Shown: positions 32,553 to 33,913 of the stretch, piece by piece
Layout: the number at the start of each line of letters is the position of its first letter
Numbering within the stretch: the stretch's first letter is position 1
Source: an uncultured Ellagibacter sp.
GTDB taxonomy: Bacteria; Actinomycetota; Coriobacteriia; Coriobacteriales; Eggerthellaceae
NCBI RefSeq assembly: GCF_934617235.1
Contig: NZ_CAKTTZ010000028.1
Location: forward strand, 1-33,913
Length of the DNA stretch: 33,913 bases
Direction of reading: 5' to 3'
The notes under the pieces: model-generated
What the model saw: the letters and a program-made list of their open reading frames with translations, nothing else
Told to the model about the DNA's origin: nothing
The model's database searches: none
Translations under genes and position numbers: made by a program

Positions 32553-33913
32553 GTGGCTAATAAACCCGATCACTACGATGGTTCTGACATTCAAGTCCTC
32601 GAAGGTCTCGAAGCGGTACGCAAGCGTCCCGGTATGTATATTGGCTCTACGGGTCCGCGCGGCCTGCATCATCTGGTATACGAAGTTGTCGACAACGCCG
32701 TTGACGAAGCGCTTGCGGGTTACTGCGATGCCATCGAGGTGTGGATTCATCCCGACAACTCGATTACGGTAACCGATAATGGCCGCGGCATTCCAGTGGA
32801 TCTGCACCCGAAAGAAAAGATCCCGACGGTTGAAGTTGTTTTGACGATTCTCCATGCTGGCGGCAAGTTCGGTGGCGAAGGATATAAGGTTTCGGGTGGC
32901 TTGCATGGCGTCGGCGTATCCGTTGTCAATGCGCTTTCCTCGCGCGTCGAGGTCAATGTAAAGCGCGACGGCAAGGAATATGAAATCGATTTCGACCACG
33001 GCCACACGAAGACGAAGCTTCACGAAGTGGGAGCGGCGACGAACACGGGGACGAAGGTCACCTTCTGGCCTGACCCCGAGATTTTCGCGGAGACCACCAT
33101 CTATGACTACGACACCCTCGCTGCGCGTTTTCGCGAGATGGCATTTCTTAACAAGGGCCTTAAGATTACGATGCACGACGAGCGTGCAAACCCGGGTTCG
33201 ATCCTTTCGGATAAGGCGCCCGAGCCGCGTTCGGAGGTCTTCCAGTACGCGGGCGGCATCGTCGACTTCGTTAAATACTTGAATCAGGGTAAAGAAACGC
33301 TCAACACCCCCGTTTACTTTTCTGCTGAAAACGCAGATGGCACGGTGGAAGTTGCCATGCAATGGTCGACGTCCTACTCGACGAATTCCGTTATGGCCTT
33401 CGCCAACAACATCAACACGCACGAGGGCGGCACGCACCTCGACGGCTTCAAGCAGGCCGTCACGCGTACAATTAATGATTACGCACGTAGCAAGGGCATT
33501 CTGAAGGAAAAGGATTCCAACCTTTCGGGCGATGACACGCGTGAAGGTTTGGCTGCGATCATTTCCGTGAAGCTGCACGATCCGCAATTCGAGGGTCAGA
33601 CGAAGACGAAGCTCGGCAACACCGAGATCCGTCCGCTCGTGCAGAACGCTGTGACGCAGGGTCTTGCGGAATACCTTGAGGAGAATCCCACTCCCGCCAA
33701 GAAGATCATCAGCAAAGCGACGCAGGCGTTGAAGGCGCGCGAGGCCGCGCGAAAGGCACGCGAAATGACGCGCCGCAAGAATGTGCTCGACTCGTTCGCG
33801 CTGCCGGGCAAGCTTGCCGACTGTTCTTCCAAGAAGGCCGAAGAGTCCGAAATCTTCATTGTAGAGGGCGATTCCGCAGGTGGCAGCGCCAAGCAGGCGC
33901 GCGACCGCAAGAC
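32553..33913 (+). CDS. gyrB: DNA gyrase subunit B (3' end outside window)
   Basis: 453 complete codons are visible. GyrB supplies ATPase and part of the DNA-gate of gyrase. Motifs: VLEGLEAVRKRPGMYIG (15-31), N-box YEVVDNAVDEA (43-53), DNGRGIPVD (75-83), GGLHGVGVSVVNALS (115-129), and EGDSAGGSAKQA of the TOPRIM domain near the window end. The GTG at 32553 is taken as start because AGGAG lies 7 nt upstream; the in-frame ATG at 32547 is only 1 nt from it. It has its own promoter after the DUF721 gene. Confidence 0.97.
   Translation, partial: MANKPDHYDGSDIQVLEGLEAVRKRPGMYIGSTGPRGLHHLVYEVVDNAVDEALAGYCDAIEVWIHPDNSITVTDNGRGIPVDLHPKEKIPTVEVVLTILHAGGKFGGEGYKVSGGLHGVGVSVVNALSSRVEVNVKRDGKEYEIDFDHGHTKTKLHEVGAATNTGTKVTFWPDPEIFAETTIYDYDTLAARFREMAFLNKGLKITMHDERANPGSILSDKAPEPRSEVFQYAGGIVDFVKYLNQGKETLNTPVYFSAENADGTVEVAMQWSTSYSTNSVMAFANNINTHEGGTHLDGFKQAVTRTINDYARSKGILKEKDSNLSGDDTREGLAAIISVKLHDPQFEGQTKTKLGNTEIRPLVQNAVTQGLAEYLEENPTPAKKIISKATQALKAREAARKAREMTRRKNVLDSFALPGKLADCSSKKAEESEIFIVEGDSAGGSAKQARDRK

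Noticed and set aside
32550..33587. 345-codon minus-strand open frame at the window end
   Set aside because: Antisense to gyrB, whose GHKL and TOPRIM motifs are unmistakable.
1..33913. CRISPR arrays, insertion sequences, rRNA and tRNA genes
   Set aside because: No regularly spaced repeats, transposase motifs, terminal repeats or tRNA/rRNA sequences were seen.

Overview
The window looks like the replication-origin region of a Gram-positive, mid-GC actinobacterium, most probably of the Coriobacteriia (Eggerthellaceae-like). This rests on the gene set (selenocysteine genes selA/selB with yedF and a DUF3343 protein, a DUF5679 zinc ribbon, a paaK-type CoA ligase with divergent LysR, a DnaQ-DinG fusion) and on protein flavour. 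No rRNA or taxon-specific marker is present, so the family-level call is an inference.

Left part (1-8.8 kb): the end of an MFS permease; a selenium module with a DUF3343 protein and yedF on the minus strand, divergent from selA-selB on the plus strand; a two-gene minus-strand operon of a phenylacetate-CoA-ligase-like enzyme plus a free-standing LysR effector domain without a helix-turn-helix; a divergent full-length LysR regulator; and a DUF5679 zinc ribbon. Middle (8.9-19.4 kb): a minus-strand run of a DnaQ-DinG exonuclease/helicase, a coiled-coil single-pass membrane protein, and a very long M28-like protein whose two catalytic halves are split by a roughly 730-residue low-complexity insert and which has lost several metal/catalytic residues. 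These are followed by a tail-anchored protein, ddl and rlmN. Then come a lipoprotein and the classic left-of-origin block, all on the minus strand: rpmH, rnpA, yidD, yidC and jag/khpB, then rsmG, parA and parB. Right part: dnaA (minus), a GHKL-ATPase/winged-helix gene (minus), a 740-bp AT-rich intergenic oriC with many DnaA-box-like 9-mers, then dnaN, recF, a DUF721/DciA-like gene and gyrB (plus, cut by the window end). Most genes left of oriC are on the minus strand and all genes right of it on the plus strand, as expected for bidirectional replication. dnaA points away from dnaN instead of heading a dnaA-dnaN operon.

The strongest non-coding signal is eight exact copies of the 16-bp parS palindrome TGTTTCACGTGAAACA, at 1648, 8583, 13630, 16584, 16619, 22713, 23969 and 31451. 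One lies inside recF, one forms the core of a 32-bp perfect palindrome where lysR ends, one sits right in front of a start codon, two flank a divergent promoter, and one lies at the parAB promoter. With parA and parB in the same window this is a complete chromosome-segregation locus in which parS sites also occupy regulatory positions.

The least explained genes are the GHKL-ATPase/winged-helix protein between oriC and dnaA, the HTH-less LysR effector domain, and the degenerate membrane M28 protein.
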